Below, piece by piece: positions 44,667 through 54,600 of a DNA stretch of 64,000 nucleotides. Each line of letters opens with the position of its first letter. Within the stretch, counting starts at the first letter, position 1. Position numbers and translations under genes: made by a program. Where the stretch lies: the NCBI GenBank assembly GCA_038744785.1, contig JBCDLX010000004.1, forward strand, positions 124,001 through 188,000, in the 5' to 3' direction. A model generated the notes under the pieces. That model ran no database searches, was not told where the DNA came from, and saw only the letters and a list, made by a program, of their open reading frames with translations. The stretch comes from Ovoidimarina sp038744785 (lineage in GTDB: Bacteria > Pseudomonadota > Alphaproteobacteria > Rhodobacterales > Rhodobacteraceae).

Positions 44667-45779
44667 TCAGTTGCCGATTACCCGGATTGGCGCGTCTCCG
44701 ATCACATCCTGAAGAAGTCCGGTACGTCCGCTGCTTATGGCCGGGCCGTTGTTGAGCGATTCGCCGATCAGCCGAACGACATCCGGCGAGTCGGCGAATT
44801 TCGAATGGCTGAGCGACGTCTCATCTTCGACTTCGGTAAGATCGATCACCGTCAGCCCCAATCCTTCAAGCGCTTCGGCGGGCAGGGCACCTGTGCGGGG
44901 AACGCCGCCCGCAATTCGGCGCGAAATACGCAAGGCGCGGTCATCCTGAGACACCAAAAGAAACATGCGGTCCCGCACTGGCTTCGGCAGGTAGGCCAAC
45001 TGGGTTGCGAACAGGTCGACGTCGATATCGGGCGACGCGAGCACCACATGCCGCAGCGCGATGCGCGAATTGAATCGCCCGGTCAAAGACTGCTCGACCA
45101 GCCCCTCCATCGTCAAAAAAGTGCCCATGGAGTGGGCGAAAAGATCTCCGCTTTCGGCGACGCTTCGGTTCAGGATCCGCGACACTTGGGTGATCTGGCG
45201 TCGTGCGATAAGCGCGCTATTCAGATCATACACATACCGGGGGGCACTGGCCGCCGACGCCCAGGTGAACAGGACGGGCACGCCGGTGTACCCGGTATCT
45301 TCGACGAACTGGGCAAGCAAAAGCGCTGCATCGCTTGCCGTGGTGTTGTAGCCGTGGACAAAAAACAGGATGTCCCGTTCGCCCGGGCTGCGTTTGCGAA
45401 GCTCGGTGTTCAGATCGCCCACGAACGCATCGTCGGTTTCGTAGACCACAGGGTCCACGATCGCAAATTCGGTCCGCGGGTCTGGTGGAAGGGTGCGGGC
45501 GCGCTCAATCTCGCCCACAACATGGTTTGGGGGGATCGACACCACGAGCGATGCAAGCCCTAGGTCCGGCGCCCGGCGCGGCCCGAAGAAGACGGCGGTG
45601 ACCTCGTCTGCGGCCCGAGTTGTCATAATGAAGAGCTTTTGGCGGCTGGCCCCTTCGACCGAAGCCGCAGGAAACTCGGGATTGTCGATCCCGATCAAAT
45701 CCGGGGCGCGCCCGCAACTTGCAAGAACAAGAAAAGCGAACACCGAAGCGATTGCCCGAACACTACGTGACCTGCCCAT
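44667..45779 (-). CDS. DUF900 alpha/beta hydrolase lipoprotein
   Basis: This exported hydrolase has 370 residues. The ATG at 45779 has GGAGG upstream and starts a lipoprotein signal peptide with lipobox LASC (Cys near residue 22). The frame is open far upstream to 46328, but that lies over the divergent DUF2189 gene. The esterase/lipase-like core contains FFVHGYNTT (oxyanion region) and the nucleophile elbow in FAHSMGTF. Substrate is unknown. It converges closely with prfB. Confidence 0.85.
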   Translation of the reverse strand: MGRSRSVRAIASVFAFLVLASCGRAPDLIGIDNPEFPAASVEGASRQKLFIMTTRAADEVTAVFFGPRRAPDLGLASLVVSIPPNHVVGEIERARTLPPDPRTEFAIVDPVVYETDDAFVGDLNTELRKRSPGERDILFFVHGYNTTASDAALLLAQFVEDTGYTGVPVLFTWASAASAPRYVYDLNSALIARRQITQVSRILNRSVAESGDLFAHSMGTFLTMEGLVEQSLTGRFNSRIALRHVVLASPDIDVDLFATQLAYLPKPVRDRMFLLVSQDDRALRISRRIAGGVPRTGALPAEALEGLGLTVIDLTEVEDETSLSHSKFADSPDVVRLIGESLNNGPAISSGRTGLLQDVIGDAPIRVIGN

Positions 45780-45932
45780 GCGGTCCTCCAGAATCGATGC
45801 CTGTTCAGCGTTTGATTCGGTGCTACGCCAGAGCGCGAACCGGGGCAATCCGTCGTCGCGCCGCACGCTGGTTCCAGCCCATTGACCCGGCAGCCGCGTA
45901 GCCGTCAGAATGGCCCCGGGGAGGACGCCAAC

Positions 45933-46709
45933 ATGACAGATGCGGTTGCGCCGCCTTCGACAGTTCCCGAGATCGGGACACTTACCCTGCGGGAAATCTG
46001 GGCGTCTCTGCGCGCGGGGGCAGATGATTTTCGCCGCGCGCCCGGCTATGGTCTGATGTTTTCCGCCGTCTATGTCGTGACAGGGATTGGGCTTTTGCTG
46101 GTGGGCGCGGGCACTTTTGTTTGGACGCTTGTTCTGTCGTTGGGCTTTCCCCTGATCGCGCCGTTTGCCGCCGTTGGGCTTTACGAAGTTTCGCGTCGGC
46201 TCGAGGCCGGAGAGCCGCTCGTCAGGTCCGAGATCCTCTCGGTCGTTGCCCGCGAAAGATCGCGACAACTTCCGTGGATGGGGGCGATCCTTCTGATGAT
46301 CTTCCTCTTCTGGTCGTTCTTCGCGCATATGTTGTTTGCGATGTTCATGGGGCTGTCGGCGCTGACGAATATTTCGTCAAGCTACGAAGCGCTGCTGACG
46401 CCGAACGGGATCTCGATGATCGTGATTCAGATTGCGATCGGTGCGGCTGTTGCGTTCCTTACTTTCTCGCTGACCGTGGTGTCGCTGCCTCTTCTTCTGG
46501 AAAAGGAACTCGATTTTGTGACCGCCATGCTGACGAGCTTTGGCTGCGTCCGGCAGAACCTCTTTGTGATGTTGGTCTGGGCGGCGGTCATTGCCGCCCT
46601 TCTTTTCATAGGGATGGTGCCGGGTTTTCTTGGACTGTTTGTCGTTTTACCCGTCCTTGGCCACTCCACGTGGCATGTGTATCGGCGCGCGCTTTACGAG
46701 CCGATCTGA
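45933..46709 (+). CDS. DUF2189 integral membrane protein
   Basis: This 258-residue inner-membrane protein has about six helices and the family pattern of an N-terminal polar segment followed by RAGADDFRRAPGYGLMFSAVYV. The ATG at 45933 has GGGGAGG upstream; an earlier in-frame ATG at 45882 is less likely. Function of DUF2189 is unknown. It converges with the MFS pump gene with a 16-base overlap. Confidence 0.85.
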   Translation: MTDAVAPPSTVPEIGTLTLREIWASLRAGADDFRRAPGYGLMFSAVYVVTGIGLLLVGAGTFVWTLVLSLGFPLIAPFAAVGLYEVSRRLEAGEPLVRSEILSVVARERSRQLPWMGAILLMIFLFWSFFAHMLFAMFMGLSALTNISSSYEALLTPNGISMIVIQIAIGAAVAFLTFSLTVVSLPLLLEKELDFVTAMLTSFGCVRQNLFVMLVWAAVIAALLFIGMVPGFLGLFVVLPVLGHSTWHVYRRALYEPI

Positions 46710-48166
46710 ACCGGTTTCGATATCCCGACCCATGCGACAAGGGCACTGATACCCGACAGCCCTGCCGTCACCAGCGCGACCGCCCTGAAGCCCGCGTTCA
46801 TTGCGTTGACATGCGCCTCTCCGGTTCCGGGTGCCCCGAAGCTGTCGATGCCGCCTGCTGCGCTGTAGCCGATGGCCGCAACTGCCCCCATGGCGGCAAC
46901 CGCGACAAGGCCTGAAATCCGCGTAACCGCGTTATTGATGCCGGAAGCCGCGCCCGCGCTTTGATCGGGGACGGCCCCCATGACAGCGGCGGAAAGAGGC
47001 GCGACCACAAAACACATGCCAGCGCCCATCAGCGCCATTAGTGGCATTGTGACGTCCCAGAACCGTTGCAAATGCGCAGTCAGGCCGAGCCCGGCAAAGG
47101 CAATAGCCGTCACCGCTGCGCCAAGAGCGATCAGAGGGCCTGGGCCATAGGTATCTGCCATTCGACCGGCGCGCGCCGAAAAGAGTGCGATGAACACGGT
47201 CAACGGAATGAACGCAACCGACGCCTGCGCCTCTGTGACGCCCCATCCCGCGATCACTGTCATCGGAAGGAAGAACAAAACAGCCGATAGGCCGAAGTAG
47301 AGACAGAACGTGGCAACATTCGCGGCCGAGAACGTGCGCGATGCAAACAGGCTAAGGGACATCATGGGATCGGTTGTGCGGTGTTCCCACCAGACGAAAA
47401 GCAGCAATCCAAGCCCGCCGATCAGAAGGGGCACCGTCCCTTGCCCGTTGGACAGGCCCGTCAGGCCGAAGGCGAGCAGACCTAACGCTGCCGACGCCAG
47501 CAGCGCGCCGACGACGTCGATGCCCTTTGCCGAGTTCCCATGGTCGTTTTCTACGGCTCCCAGGATCAGCCAGATCGCAAGAATGCCAAGCGGAAGGTTC
47601 AACGCAAAAAGCCATCGCCATGCGCCTGGCCCAATGAGCGTCAGCGCAGCGCCTGCGACAACGGGGCCAAGTGCCGTGGTCAGCGCGGACGCCCCGGCCC
47701 AGATGCCGATCGCGCGACCGCGTGCCTCGCGCGGGTAGGCGCGGTAGATCAAGGATAGCGAGCCCGGGATCATCGCGGCCGCACCCACACCCTTTAACGC
47801 GCGGGCCGCGATCAGCGCGTCGGGCGACGGGGCGATTGCACTGAGAAGCGATGCAACCAGAAAAACCGCTATACCGGCAGAGAAAACACGGCCTAGTCCG
47901 AAACGGTCACCAAGGGCGCCACCGGCGAGAATCAGAGCCGAGAGCGGCAACATATAGGCGTTGTTGATCCACTGCGCCTGTACGAGTGTTGCATCTAGGG
48001 ACGTGCGCATCGCCGGCATTGCAATCGCCACGAGTGAACCGTCAATGAAGCCAAGGGCCGACGCGAGGATAGATGCCGCAAGCACACGCTTGCGTGCCTC
48101 CTCAGCGCAGAAGTCCCTACGAAAAGAGGGCGCCGCGACAAAGCGCGGCGCCCGCTGATCCGTCAC
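46694..48166 (-). CDS. DHA2-type MFS drug efflux transporter
   Basis: This major facilitator has about fourteen helices, like EmrB/QacA pumps. Motif A appears as GGALGDRFGLGRVF and motif C as TTALGPVVAGA. The start is uncertain: the GTG at 48166 (14 bases after the bactofilin stop) gives 490 residues with a short cytoplasmic tail. A GTG at 48085, with GAGGAGG upstream, begins right at the first helix. Longer versions would run into the bactofilin gene. Likely exports small toxic compounds. Confidence 0.82.
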   Translation of the reverse strand: MTDQRAPRFVAAPSFRRDFCAEEARKRVLAASILASALGFIDGSLVAIAMPAMRTSLDATLVQAQWINNAYMLPLSALILAGGALGDRFGLGRVFSAGIAVFLVASLLSAIAPSPDALIAARALKGVGAAAMIPGSLSLIYRAYPREARGRAIGIWAGASALTTALGPVVAGAALTLIGPGAWRWLFALNLPLGILAIWLILGAVENDHGNSAKGIDVVGALLASAALGLLAFGLTGLSNGQGTVPLLIGGLGLLLFVWWEHRTTDPMMSLSLFASRTFSAANVATFCLYFGLSAVLFFLPMTVIAGWGVTEAQASVAFIPLTVFIALFSARAGRMADTYGPGPLIALGAAVTAIAFAGLGLTAHLQRFWDVTMPLMALMGAGMCFVVAPLSAAVMGAVPDQSAGAASGINNAVTRISGLVAVAAMGAVAAIGYSAAGGIDSFGAPGTGEAHVNAMNAGFRAVALVTAGLSGISALVAWVGISKPVQIGS

Positions 48167-48179
48167 GCCGGGCGACCGG

Positions 48180-48707
48180 TCAGGCTTTTGCCGCCGCCGG
48201 TGCTGCCGCCGATGGTGCAGCTGCCGCTGGCTTCGGTGCGGCCTTTGCGCCGCCGGATGACAGCGGGTCTTCCTGACGCTGCACAGAACCTTCGAAATGC
48301 GCACCCGATTCGATGGCGATCGTCTTGTGAATGATGTCGCCTTCGACCCGCGCGGTGGATGTCAGGCGCACCTTCAGACCGCGAACTTTGCCGATAATCC
48401 GGCCGTTCACGACAACATCGTCTGCCATGCACTCGCCCTTCACAGTGGCGCCTTCGCCAACCGTCAGAAGGTGGGCGCGGATGTCACCCTCGACCGTTCC
48501 TTCGATCTGGATGTCACCGGCGGTCTTCAAGTTTCCGACGACGGTCAGATCCGAGGAAAGGACCGATGCCGGCGGCTTCGCCGTTGGCGCGGAGGAGGAG
48601 TAGTCACTGGACGGTTTCGGTGTGCTCATGGGTTCTGCTGCCTTTGGGGGTTCCGACGACGGCTGCTGATCTTTGCCGGGGTCGTTGACTCTGCTTTTAG
48701 AAAACAT
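48180..48707 (-). CDS. Bactofilin (polymer-forming cytoskeletal protein)
   Basis: This 175-residue bactofilin has an unstructured Pro/Ser N-terminus (about 1-48), the repetitive beta-helix core (about 50-148, with short Gly-Asp-Ile/Val repeats such as IEGTVEGDI), and an Ala/Pro-rich tail. Bactofilins polymerise without nucleotide and position cell-wall enzymes. The gene overlaps an M23 peptidase gene by 11 bases, the classic bactofilin partner. Confidence 0.93.
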   Translation of the reverse strand: MFSKSRVNDPGKDQQPSSEPPKAAEPMSTPKPSSDYSSSAPTAKPPASVLSSDLTVVGNLKTAGDIQIEGTVEGDIRAHLLTVGEGATVKGECMADDVVVNGRIIGKVRGLKVRLTSTARVEGDIIHKTIAIESGAHFEGSVQRQEDPLSSGGAKAAPKPAAAAPSAAAPAAAKA

Positions 48708-50019
48708 CTCTGGCTGCCTTGATGTAGGTCATCGGGTTCTTGGGGTTTCCCTCGATCCGCACCTCGTAGTGAAGGTGAGTGCCGGTCGAGTTTCCGGAAT
48801 TCCCCATATCACCGATACGTTCGCCGCGCGAGACCCTATCCCCAACATTCACTCGAATTCTTGCGAGATGAGCATATCGCGTCTCAAATCCGAAATCGTG
48901 CCGGATACGGATCAAGCGGCCATATCCGCCCTCCCAGCCTGCATGGGTAACAACACCATCGGCGGTCGAATAGACCGGGGTCCCGTGGCTCGATGCAAAA
49001 TCCGCACCGTTGTGCATCCGGCCCCACCGGGGACCAAAACCCGACGTGAAACGGTAGGCGCCATTCACGGGCATCGCAAACGGCGTCTTCTGAACCGCGA
49101 TCCTGTAAAGGTTCAGCCGGTCGAGCCGTTCCAGAATTCCATTGGCGCGCAGGCTTTCGGGCGAAGGCGTGCCGCTCTTGGTCGACAGTGTCAGGGGTGT
49201 CATTGGGCCACCCTGACCCGAATACCCCCGCCGTACGGTTTCAATGATCGAATCCGCCGGAAGCCCGGCCTGCTGGAACATGTCGTCAAGCGGTTCCAGC
49301 GAAATCGACACAGCTTCCTCAAGCTGTTGAAAGATCCGGTCGTTGCGTTCGTCTTTAAGCTTCTGCTCAAGCTCCATATCGTCGAGCTTAGCAACGACCT
49401 CGGTCGCATGGCCCGCGAAATCGTCGCGCGCGCCGGCGGTGTTCGATAGCGCAGCGGTCAGCGCGTCGACTGTCGCTTCAAGCTCTTCCATAGCCGCCAG
49501 TTCCGGCGCAACACTGCTTTCGGTTTCGGCAAGTGCCACCGAAAGCTCATCGACCTTTAGCGCTTTGGCATCGCGTTCGGCTATGGCGGTGCGCAGCGTC
49601 GCGCGCAGGGCGGTCATCCCGGTCTCAAGTTCCTTCCGGCGTTCTTCCGCCGCAAGAATACGCGCCTGCATTAGCGACACTTCTTCAAGCGCCAGCGCAA
49701 AGCGATCATGGGCCGCGGCCGCTTCTTCGGCGCTCGTATCCCGTTCGACTGACAGCGTGTTGAGGCGTTCTTCGAACATCGCCTTATCACGCAACGCCTG
49801 ATCGCGGTAATTGCCGGCGCCAAGGCTGTCCATCAACAGGATTGCAGATGCGACGATCGCCCAGCCGATCAACATGGCGCTGCCGGAAAGAGCGATCAGC
49901 TGTGTCATGGGGGTCAGCCGCACATAGCGGGTTTCCGTGTCCGAACGCAGGAACAACCGCTGTTCCGGAAGAAGACGCTCAAGGCGCGAGTGAAAAGCGT
50001 GCGTATACCTGCCAGCCAC
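48697..50019 (-). CDS. M23 peptidoglycan endopeptidase, coiled-coil membrane protein
   Basis: This is a cell-wall endopeptidase of 440 residues from a GTG at 50019. One membrane helix (about 40-63) is followed by a long coiled coil (about 75-235) and a C-terminal LytM/M23 domain (about 315-430). Zinc residues His336, Asp340 (HNGAD) and His417 (THLHYEV) are present, so the enzyme should be active, unlike EnvC-type activators. Overlap with the bactofilin gene suggests the bactofilin places it for curvature or shape control, as known in other bacteria. Confidence 0.92.
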   Translation of the reverse strand: MAGRYTHAFHSRLERLLPEQRLFLRSDTETRYVRLTPMTQLIALSGSAMLIGWAIVASAILLMDSLGAGNYRDQALRDKAMFEERLNTLSVERDTSAEEAAAAHDRFALALEEVSLMQARILAAEERRKELETGMTALRATLRTAIAERDAKALKVDELSVALAETESSVAPELAAMEELEATVDALTAALSNTAGARDDFAGHATEVVAKLDDMELEQKLKDERNDRIFQQLEEAVSISLEPLDDMFQQAGLPADSIIETVRRGYSGQGGPMTPLTLSTKSGTPSPESLRANGILERLDRLNLYRIAVQKTPFAMPVNGAYRFTSGFGPRWGRMHNGADFASSHGTPVYSTADGVVTHAGWEGGYGRLIRIRHDFGFETRYAHLARIRVNVGDRVSRGERIGDMGNSGNSTGTHLHYEVRIEGNPKNPMTYIKAARDVF

Positions 50020-50198
50020 GTATTTGTCCCGTTACCTGCCACCCAGTCCGCACTGTCACATTCACTCACGCGCGCGGTTACCGAGGGTGTTATCTTCCAC
50101 GACGCAACGGGGCAAGTTTTCAAAGCAAAATTGTGGAATGACTTTGGGTTAGGGGGCGAAAGCGGCAGATTTCCGCCGATGGCGGCGATGCATTCCGG

Positions 50199-51008
50199 CT
50201 AGGGACCCTGCACCAAGGGCCAGTAGAAATCGAGGGGAATGCCCGCCTCAGCCCGTTTTTCGTCATTGAAAGGGGGCTTAGGTCCGCCCGGGAAATACCG
50301 TCGAACAAGGTCGTGGAACGCGTCTTTGGGATCGGTGTTGGTGCGCCCGCACAGGAAGTGGAACCATTTCGATCCATAAGCGACATGGCCGACTTCCTCG
50401 GCGTAGATGGTTTCGAGCGCCGCCACGGCGTCGCCCTCTCCCGACGTGCGGAAAAGCTCGATCATTCCAGGGGTCACGTCCAGACCACGGGCCTCAAGCA
50501 CCATGGGCACGATGGCCAACCTCGCCAAAAGATCGTGGCGGGTGTCTTCGGCAGCGCGCCACATTCCAGCGTGCGCTGGCAGGGCGCCATAGCGGCTTCC
50601 ACGCGTTTCAAGACAGTCCGCCATCAAATTGAAATGCTTCGATTCTTCGTCAGCGGCTTTCACCCAATCGTCGTAGAAACCTAGCGGCATCTCAACCTCG
50701 GAGAACCGCGCGACGATGTCCCAATGCAGATCTACCGCGTTCAGTTCGATATGCGCAACGGCGTGCAAAAGCGCGCATCTTCCCGCAGGGGTCCCGGGCT
50801 TGCGCTTAGGAACCTCGCGCGGTGGAAGAAGCTCCGGTTCAACCGGGCGCGCGGGGCGCAAAGGGGCGGGCGCGGTCCCAATCGGTATCGCTGATCCGGC
50901 TGCTCGCGCGGCGAACCACGCGGCCGCGTGGTTGCGGCTCAGCGCAGTCTTCTGCCGGGCGTCCGCCGTCGACAGGACATCAACGGCCATTTGCGCTAGT
51001 TCGATCAA
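50199..51008 (-). CDS. DUF455 ferritin-like protein
   Basis: This 269-residue helical protein is of the DUF455 family, a ferritin-like (possibly diiron) group. Glu/His pairs that could hold metal are seen in AHIELNAVDL, ADEESKHFN and YAEEVGHVAYG. The N-terminal region has a Pro-rich linker (about 48-72). Function is unknown; related proteins are annotated as rhamnose-biosynthesis-linked or MiaE-like, without firm support here. Confidence 0.85.
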   Translation of the reverse strand: MIELAQMAVDVLSTADARQKTALSRNHAAAWFAARAAGSAIPIGTAPAPLRPARPVEPELLPPREVPKRKPGTPAGRCALLHAVAHIELNAVDLHWDIVARFSEVEMPLGFYDDWVKAADEESKHFNLMADCLETRGSRYGALPAHAGMWRAAEDTRHDLLARLAIVPMVLEARGLDVTPGMIELFRTSGEGDAVAALETIYAEEVGHVAYGSKWFHFLCGRTNTDPKDAFHDLVRRYFPGGPKPPFNDEKRAEAGIPLDFYWPLVQGP

Positions 51009-51148
51009 ACGAGCCTCTGTTGTGCCGATTGGATGGCTTGAGAATCTAGAAATCGCGAAGCACGACCGAGACCGCCCATTATCTTATCTGTCATTTCGGG
51101 TTCGACGCACCATTGGGGATAGAAACCGGTCCCGAACCGAACACGTGG

Positions 51149-51610
51149 TCACAGGCTGCGCGCGGCCTCCAGGACCGCTTCGGCATGGCCGGGCACCTTC
51201 ACTTTGCGCCAGACTTCGCGGACGGTTCCGGTCCCGTCGATCAGGAAGGTTGACCGCTCGATGCCCATGTAGCTCTTGCCGTACATCTGCTTTTCGACCC
51301 AAGCCCCGTAGCGTTCGCAAACATCGCCATCGGCATCGGACAGTAGAGCTACGCCTAGATCGTGCTTATCCCGGAATTTTTCGTGTTTTGCGACCGTGTC
51401 TTTTGAGACGCCTAGAACGACAACACCAGCTTCTTCGAACGCCGTCGCGAGCCCGGTAAAGGCAATGGCCTCCTTCGTGCATCCTGACGTGTCGTCGCGC
51501 GGATAGAAATACAGGACCACTGCTTTCGGAGCCAGCGCCGACAGGGTCACATCCGTTCCGCCGTCGCGCGGCAGGGTAAAATCCGGGGCTGCCTGGCCGG
51601 GTTCGATCAT
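51149..51610 (-). CDS. bcp: Thioredoxin-dependent peroxiredoxin, BCP type
   Basis: This peroxiredoxin of 153 residues starts at the ATG at 51610, four to five bases after GGAG; the frame to 52054 lies over the divergent gene. The peroxidatic Cys44 sits in TSGCTKEA. The resolving cysteine five residues later found in E. coli Bcp is absent (Ile49). Cys98 is the only other cysteine and may serve instead. It reduces hydroperoxides. Confidence 0.94.
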   Translation of the reverse strand: MIEPGQAAPDFTLPRDGGTDVTLSALAPKAVVLYFYPRDDTSGCTKEAIAFTGLATAFEEAGVVVLGVSKDTVAKHEKFRDKHDLGVALLSDADGDVCERYGAWVEKQMYGKSYMGIERSTFLIDGTGTVREVWRKVKVPGHAEAVLEAARSL

Positions 51611-51683
51611 CTTTTTCTCCGCTGAAGTGTTTGTGAATTCTGTTGTTGTTTTAGTGCCCCGTGCCGGAAGATAAAGCAGAGCA

Positions 51684-54600
51684 ATGGCAGATACCGACCT
51701 GAACGACGCCTCTGACACGGCTCCGTCGCGTACACCCCGCCGACTTCGGGTGCCGTGGCTGAGCCTTCTGGTGTCGGTCGTCGTGCTGGCAGGGCTTGTC
51801 TTTGTGGCCATGCTTGGACGTGGCTTCGCCTTGCCGGACTGGGCGACCGAGCGGATCGAAGCCGGGCTGACCCGCAGCCTGGGGCAGGGAGAGGTCCAGG
51901 TCGAAGAGGTCCTTATCGAGATTGACCGGCAGGGCGTGGCCGACGTCGTGCTTGCCGATCTTTCGCTTCGTGATGCGTCTGGTGCAAGCCTTGGGCAGAT
52001 CAATCGTATCTCTGCCCGGATCGATCCGATGACACTGGTGCGGGGCGCGCGCACACCATCGAAGCTAGAAGTGTCCGGCGCCCAGATTACGGTGCGCCGG
52101 GCCGCAGACGGGTCCTTTCAGCTCAGCCTTGGGGGAACAGGCGAAGCGGTCGCGCCCGATTTGGGCGCCCTTCTAGAGTTGTTGGAAACGGCCTTTTCGA
52201 CAGCCCCCTTATCGGATGTGACCGCCATCGAGGCACGCGATCTTACGCTCACGCTTGAAGATGCCCGATCAGGCCGGGTCTGGCAGGCGACAAATGGCAG
52301 CCTGACGCTTGCAAACGCCAATGCGCGTTTGGACGTCGACGTGTTCACCGAGGTGTTCAACGGAACCGAAGATCTGGCAAGTGTTCAGCTTTCGCTTGCG
52401 GTTGAGAAAGGCGGCGGCGACGTCGTCCTTGCCGCTGCGCTTGGTGACGCGGCCGCGCGCGACATTGCGCTGCAGTCGCCCGCGCTCAGCTACCTTGGCG
52501 TGCTGGATGCGCCGGTATCGGGTGCAATTCGGGCGGTCTTTACAGAAGAGGTTGGGCTCTCTGGCCTTGCAGCAACCCTGGATCTTGGGGCAGGGCAGCT
52601 TGCCCCCGCGCCGGATGTTCGGCCCGTTGCCTTCGACCGGGGCCGGGTCTATCTGGATTACGATCCCGCCACGGCCCGGATCGAATTTTCCGAGTACTTC
52701 GTTGAAAGCAACGCCCTTCGATGGTCTGGGAGCGGGCATGCGTTTTTGGGCGATTTCCGGGGTGCCTGGCCCACGTCGCTGACAGCGCAACTGCAATTGT
52801 CGGAGATCGGCGGCGCGCCCGTCGGCGTTTTTGAGGACCCCGTCACGTTCGAGCGCGGTTTCGCCGACGTGCGGCTGCGACTTGACCCGTTCAGTATAGA
52901 GATTGGGCAAGTCTCGCTTGTGGATGGGGACAGCCGCATTGTTGTGAACGGCGGCATCGCTGCAAAGCCCGCAGGTTGGGAGACCAGGGTAGACATCCGG
53001 GCCGACCGGTTGGACGCTGCGCGGGTTCTATCACTTTGGCCGGTCGCGGCTGTTCCGAACACGCGCCGCTGGCTTTCGCAAAATTTGCTGTCCGGCCAGT
53101 TAACCGATGTCGCCGGCGCATTGCGGTTTTTGCCTGACGCAGAGCCACAGATCGGTCTGACCTTCGAGTTTGATGCGGCACGCGTGCGGTTTCTGCCGCA
53201 TTTCCCGCCAATCGTCGAGGGGCGGGGCCACGCTGCGCTTGATCGAACATCCTACAGCATGACCCTAACCGAAGGCAGCGTGATCCCCGAGGTCGGGGGG
53301 CCGGTCCGGTTCGATGGCTCGACCATGCGCGTCTCGGGTCTCGACGTGCCAGGCCAGACCGCCGAGATCAGCCTAAGAAGCGACAGCTCCCTAGAGGCGG
53401 CGCTGTCGCTGATGAACAATCGGCCGTTCCGGATTCTCGAAAAGGCCGACCTGAGCGCGTCAATCGCGGATGCCCGTGCCGAGGTCGAGGCCAAGATCCA
53501 GTTTAAGCTGGAGCCGAGAGTGCAGGCGGACGATGTCGATTTTGCTGCGACGGGCCGTCTGAGCGACCTGGCATCGGACCAGATCGTGACCGGACGCATA
53601 CTGACCGGTGACCGCCTTGACGTTGAAATCTCGCAAAACGGCATTCGCATTGACGGCCCGATCGCGCTTGATGGTCGGCCAATCGACGTTTCGGTGTCCC
53701 AGGCGTTCGAACCCAATGCTCCTGTCGACCTGGCTGGCCGGTTTGACATTGAACCAGCATTTCTTGACGTCCTTGGTGTTGCCTTGCCAGACGGCATCTT
53801 GTCCGGACGGGCGTCTGCCGCGCTGTCAATGGTCGTGCCGCGCGACGGGCCACCACGATTTTCAGTGACTTCCCGGCTTGAGGGTCTTGGGATGACCGTA
53901 AGCCCTCTGGGCTGGTCGAAGGCGCAGGGTTCGGCCGGAAACCTCGAGTTAACAGGGACGCTTGGCCCTACGCCGGTGGTCGACCGGTTGGCCGTGTCGG
54001 CGCCGGGGCTGCTGGTTGAGGGGCGGATCGAGCTGGCCGAAGGCGGTGGGTTTCTGGCCGCGAACCTGTCGCGGCTGCGCGCAGGCGGCTGGTTTGATGC
54101 ACCGGTCCGCATAGTGGCCCGTGGCGAGGGCCAGACCCCCCAGGTCACGGTGTCCGGCGGTCAGATCGATGTGCGCGGTGCGCCAAGTGGCGGGGCCGGG
54201 GCTGGGGCCGCAATTGCGGTGCCCCTGCGGGTTGCGCTTGACAGTCTTAGGGTCACCGAGACGCTCGCCTTAACCGGGCTTCGTGCGGACGTAACAACGG
54301 GGGCTGGGTTTTCAGGCTCCTTCGTCGGGCGCGTGAATGGCGGGACAGAGGTTCGGGGGCGGCTGACACCGGCTAACGGACGCACGGCAATCCGGATCGA
54401 CGGCCCGGACGCAGGACGCCTATTGCGCGATGCGGGGCTTTTCAGATTTGCGCGCGGCGGCACGTTTGAAGCCGTCCTTACACCTCGGCCCGGCGGCCCG
54501 GGATTTGACGGGGCTGCGCGGATCAAGGACACCCGCCTGACCGAGCAACCGGTGATCATCGATCTGCTGAATGCGGTCTCGGTCGTTGGCATTCTGGAGC

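Noticed and set aside
45780..46328. N-terminal extension of the DUF900 lipoprotein
   Set aside because: Would run over the divergent DUF2189 gene; the ATG at 45779 has GGAGG and a lipoprotein signal.
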